Shown one piece after another: positions 6,505-8,894 of a stretch of 8,894 bases of DNA. Origin of the DNA: Betaproteobacteria bacterium (GTDB lineage Bacteria; Pseudomonadota; Gammaproteobacteria; Burkholderiales; SG8-39); contig JAOUFA010000139.1 of the NCBI GenBank assembly GCA_029858545.1, positions 1 through 8,894 of the forward strand, read 5' to 3'. Position 1 is the stretch's first letter. Every line of letters starts with the position of its first letter. The notes under the pieces are model-generated. The model did no database searches. It was not told where the DNA came from and saw only the letters and a program-made list of their open reading frames with translations. The position numbers and the translations under genes are program-made.

Positions 6505-7848
6505 ATGGACTCAACGCCGCGCCACAAGCCGCGCGCCGCCGATCGACGCAAGTCGGGTGGCACGGGGGTGTTTCCGGCGGTTCTTCCGAATGGAACGACG
6601 CTCGGTCGTGACCGCAGGCTGGGCGACCGGCGGCGCAATGGATTCATTTCGCGCGTTCAGTTGTTCAGCGGTGTCGCGTATTCTGCGATCGAGGACGTGA
6701 TCCAGCACTGTACGGTGCATGACGTGCGGACCGACACACTGCTGCTCGATCCGGGGCGTCCGAATACGAGCATCTTCCTGGTGCTCGAGGGACGCATGCG
6801 CGTGCACCTCGATGCCGCCGATTCGCCGAATTCGATCTTGATCGAGGCGGGCGATTGCATTGGCGAGATGTCGATTATCGACGGCAGGCCGGTGTCGGCC
6901 TTCGTGGTCGCCGAAAAGGGCAGCCGGATCCTGGCTCTCGAACAAGAGCAATTCTGGTCGCGCTTCATGAACGACCCTCGCGTCGTGCGCAATCTCCTTG
7001 CGCTGATGAGCGAGCGCATGCGCCTCAGCAACGACAAGCTGCTGGAAGGATTCAAGCAACGCTTGAAATTGGAGCACATCGAGAAGGAACTGCGCCTGGC
7101 GCGCGAAATCCAGGAAAGCATGCTTCCGCGCCCCGCCGCGCTTGCAGCGCTTGCGGGGGCGCTGGAGGTGCATGCACGGATCGAGCCGGCACGCGAGGTC
7201 GGCGGTGATCTGTATGATTTCTTCGTCACGCCTCAGGGAACCCTGTGCATGGCAGTGGGTGACGTGTCGGGCAAGGGCGTTCCTGCGGCCCTGTTCATGG
7301 CGCGCACGGTCGATCTCTTGCGCGTGACGGCGAAGCTTTCCGCGGTCGATCCGGGGGGCGACCCGGATCCGGCGCGGATCATGGCGCGCGTCAACGAGGA
7401 ACTGTGCCGGAACAACGATAACCAGATGTTCGTCACGCTGTTTCTCGCCTTCCTCAATCCACGCAGCGGACAACTACGGTTCTGCAATGCGGGACACAAC
7501 CCACCCTATGTCCGCGGCGGTGACGCGCGGGTGCGGCCGGTCGAGGGCGGGCGCAGTGCGCCGCTCGGCGTGCGGGTCGGCACCGTGTATCGAGACCAGA
7601 CGCTGACCATTCTTCCCGATGAGGTGCTGTTCGCCTATACCGACGGAGTGACCGAGGCCGCCGACCCACGCGAGAATTTTTTCGGCGAAGAGCGGCTCGA
7701 GCATGTCCTGCGCGGGACTCGTCTCACGAGCGTCGCGGCACTCGCGCAGGAGGTACTCGAGGCGGTACATGCGTTTGCCGGCGGCGCGGCGCCGTCGGAC
7801 GATATCACCGTGCTTGCGGTGAGACGCCTACCCCAGGAGATGCGGTAG
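6505..7848 (+). CDS. RsbU-type PP2C (SpoIIE) phosphatase with N-terminal cyclic-nucleotide-binding-like domain
   Basis: The product is 447 residues from the ATG at 6505. In-frame ATG at 6445 and GTG at 6481 are alternatives; 6505 is preferred because AGGCGA precedes it by a few bases. A basic tail (1-48) includes GRDRRLGDRRR. A cNMP-type beta-barrel domain follows (about 50-150), with FLVLEGRMRVHLD and GDCIGEMSIIDGRPVSAFVVA. The Arg that normally holds the cyclic phosphate is replaced (V130), so ligand binding is doubtful. A helical linker with EIQESMLP (about 160-208) leads to the SpoIIE/PP2C domain (about 215-442). Its metal-binding acidic residues are present: D235 in GGDLYDF, D253 in GDVSGKG, D380 in YTDGVTE, and D432-D433. 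Such phosphatases dephosphorylate STAS proteins, and the two STAS domains encoded divergently next door are the obvious substrates. It is encoded head-to-head with the kinase operon. Confidence 0.92.
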   Translation: MDSTPRHKPRAADRRKSGGTGVFPAVLPNGTTLGRDRRLGDRRRNGFISRVQLFSGVAYSAIEDVIQHCTVHDVRTDTLLLDPGRPNTSIFLVLEGRMRVHLDAADSPNSILIEAGDCIGEMSIIDGRPVSAFVVAEKGSRILALEQEQFWSRFMNDPRVVRNLLALMSERMRLSNDKLLEGFKQRLKLEHIEKELRLAREIQESMLPRPAALAALAGALEVHARIEPAREVGGDLYDFFVTPQGTLCMAVGDVSGKGVPAALFMARTVDLLRVTAKLSAVDPGGDPDPARIMARVNEELCRNNDNQMFVTLFLAFLNPRSGQLRFCNAGHNPPYVRGGDARVRPVEGGRSAPLGVRVGTVYRDQTLTILPDEVLFAYTDGVTEAADPRENFFGEERLEHVLRGTRLTSVAALAQEVLEAVHAFAGGAAPSDDITVLAVRRLPQEMR

Positions 7849-7989
7849 TACTTCCGGGGACCGCTGCGCCGGCTTGATCCGGGTGACGAATATTGCCGCG
7901 GAGTTCCATGGCGACGAAACTCCGGACGGGTTATCCTAATTTCCCGGATCAAGGCATCCGCGACAAAAACATCCGATTGGACGCAACGC
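7849..7989. other. Leader region of the ubiD-like gene
   Basis: This 141-base gap follows the phosphatase stop and precedes the ubiD-like start. It is dominated by the nested inverted repeat listed separately. TTATCCTAAT at 7931-7940 contains a possible -10 hexamer (TATCCT, 7932-7937) with no convincing -35. No intrinsic terminator for the phosphatase gene was found, so read-through into the ubiD-like gene is possible. Confidence 0.5.
7873..7953. repeat. Nested inverted repeat: 11-base outer arms, 7-base inner hairpin
   Basis: CTTGATCCGGG at 7873-7883 is the exact reverse complement of CCCGGATCAAG at 7943-7953, with 59 bases between the arms. Inside lies a second perfect inverted repeat, CGGAGTT at 7899-7905 and AACTCCG at 7918-7924, with a 12-base loop containing CCATGG. 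The right outer arm ends 36 bases before the ubiD-like ATG. It could be a folded mRNA leader or paired operator half-sites around a promoter. There is no T-run after the right arm, so it is not a simple terminator. Confidence 0.7.
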
Positions 7990-8894
7990 ATGAACGACAG
8001 AACCCGCGGCTACCGTGATCTTCACGAACATCTCGATGCGCTCGACAAGCAAGGGCTGTTGCTGAGGATCGACAGGCCAATCGACAAGGATTCCGAATTG
8101 CATCCGCTGGTACGCTGGCAATTCGTCGGCGGCATGGCAGAGCACGAGCGCAAGGCATTTCTCTTCACCAACGTGATCGACGGTCGCGGCAGAAAGTTTG
8201 CGATGCCGGTCCTGGTAGGTGCGATTGCCGCAAACCGCGACATCTACTCGGTCGGTATGGGCGTGCCACCGGACGAGATCCAGGCAAAATGGAATCAGGC
8301 CATTGCTCGCCCCATTGCGCCTCGCGTCGTCGAGCACGCGCCCTGCCAGGAGGTGGTGCTCGAGGGCAATGCGTTGCAGGGGGAGGGCAACGGGCTCGAT
8401 CGCCTGCCGATCCCGGTGTCGACCCCGGGGTTCGATTCGGCACCGACCCTCACCGCGACCAATGTCATCACCTGCGACCCCGAGACCGGGGTGCAGAACA
8501 TGGGCACCTATCGTGCCGCGCTGAAGGCCACCAACCGCCTCGTCATACGCATGGCGACTCGCGCCGGGGGAGCCGGCGGCTATCAGCACTACGTGAAGCA
8601 TCAGAAGCTGGGCAAGAAGTTGATGCCCTGTGCGATCGTGCTCGGCTGCCCGCCCTGTGTCGCATTCGTCGGGCCGCAAAAGCTGCCGCTCGGTGTCGAT
8701 GAACTCACCGTTGCGGGTGGCCTCGCCGGGGCACCGATCAATGTGGTGAAGGCGCGGAGCGTCGACCTCTTCGTCCCTGCGGAGGCAGAGATCGTCATTG
8801 AGGGGCTGATCGATACCGAGTTTTGCGAACCCGAGGCCCCCTTTGGCGAATCGCACGGTCACGTCGCACTTGAAGAATTCAACATTCCGATGCT
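7990..8894 (+). CDS. UbiD-family prenyl-FMN-dependent (de)carboxylase, 3'-truncated by window edge
   Basis: The first 301 residues of a UbiD-family protein are visible; the family usually has about 480-500, so roughly 180 are missing. Family members reversibly decarboxylate aromatic or unsaturated acids using prenylated FMN. The prFMN-binding segment is seen as NMGTYRAALKATNRL (170-184, with N170 and R175). PAEAEIVIEG (263-272) is the family's conserved strand. The active-site block EPEAPFGESHGH (280-291) supplies E282 and E287. R175, E282 and E287 thus match the Arg-Glu-Glu catalytic set known from fungal Fdc1, spaced as expected. The usual EGPFGE is EAPFGE here, an uncommon variant. The ATG at 7990 has no clear Shine-Dalgarno, but no in-frame ATG or GTG lies in the bases just upstream. 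The substrate is unknown; an aromatic acid would suit the nearby hcrB-like gene. Confidence 0.93.
   Translation, partial: MNDRTRGYRDLHEHLDALDKQGLLLRIDRPIDKDSELHPLVRWQFVGGMAEHERKAFLFTNVIDGRGRKFAMPVLVGAIAANRDIYSVGMGVPPDEIQAKWNQAIARPIAPRVVEHAPCQEVVLEGNALQGEGNGLDRLPIPVSTPGFDSAPTLTATNVITCDPETGVQNMGTYRAALKATNRLVIRMATRAGGAGGYQHYVKHQKLGKKLMPCAIVLGCPPCVAFVGPQKLPLGVDELTVAGGLAGAPINVVKARSVDLFVPAEAEIVIEGLIDTEFCEPEAPFGESHGHVALEEFNIPM

Noticed and set aside
6511..7473. Minus-strand open frame of about 320 codons opposite the phosphatase gene
   Set aside because: The plus-strand frame encodes clear sensor and PP2C motifs. The antisense product resembles nothing known.
7936..8862. Minus-strand open frame of about 308 codons opposite the ubiD-like gene
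   Set aside because: The plus strand encodes conserved UbiD motifs throughout, so this is an antisense shadow.
1..8894. tRNA, rRNA, CRISPR array, insertion sequence or attachment site
   Set aside because: No cloverleaf-like segment, no regularly spaced direct repeats, no transposase or integrase reading frame and no terminal repeats were seen.

Overview
This window is GC-rich and densely coding, with short intergenic gaps and frequent GTGA stop/start overlaps. It looks like a chromosomal segment of a pseudomonadote, most likely a betaproteobacterium with anaerobic aromatic metabolism. That placement is inferred from gene content (an HcrB-type molybdo-flavoenzyme subunit, a UbiD-type decarboxylase, egtB-egtD and an Rsb-type regulatory set). 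It does not rest on a phylogenetic marker.

Layout, left to right. (1) 1-671 (+): C-terminal two thirds of a 4-hydroxybenzoyl-CoA reductase beta-like subunit carrying the four-cysteine loop typical of that enzyme. (2) 672-1028: non-coding gap with a possible promoter for the next operon. (3) 1029-3325 (+): egtB and egtD, translationally coupled, which form the core of ergothioneine synthesis. (4) 3326-3418: convergent gap with an inverted repeat. (5) 6343-3419 (-): a three-gene operon encoding an RsbW-like kinase fused to a STAS domain, a free STAS protein, and an NCS2-fold permease with an extra C-terminal domain that resembles a degenerate RsbW-type ATPase. (6) 6344-6504: divergent promoter region. 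(7) 6505-7848 (+): a phosphatase with a cyclic-nucleotide-binding-like domain and a SpoIIE/RsbU PP2C domain. (8) 7849-7989: leader with a nested inverted repeat. (9) 7990-8894 (+): N-terminal 301 residues of a UbiD-family decarboxylase that runs off the window.

The most interesting part is 3419-7848. It holds all the parts of a partner-switching circuit: a kinase, two STAS phospho-acceptors and a PP2C phosphatase. No sigma factor is visible. The operon instead ends in a membrane transporter whose tail looks like a dead copy of the kinase fold. My inference is that the circuit's output may be a transporter, with the unphosphorylated STAS protein docking on the permease tail, rather than transcription. 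The permease also lacks several residues that are functionally central in characterised NCS2 nucleobase transporters, so its substrate is unknown.

The flanking hcrB-like and ubiD-like genes hint at a wider region for aromatic acid or aromatic CoA-ester metabolism. The ergothioneine pair and the signalling module sit between them.
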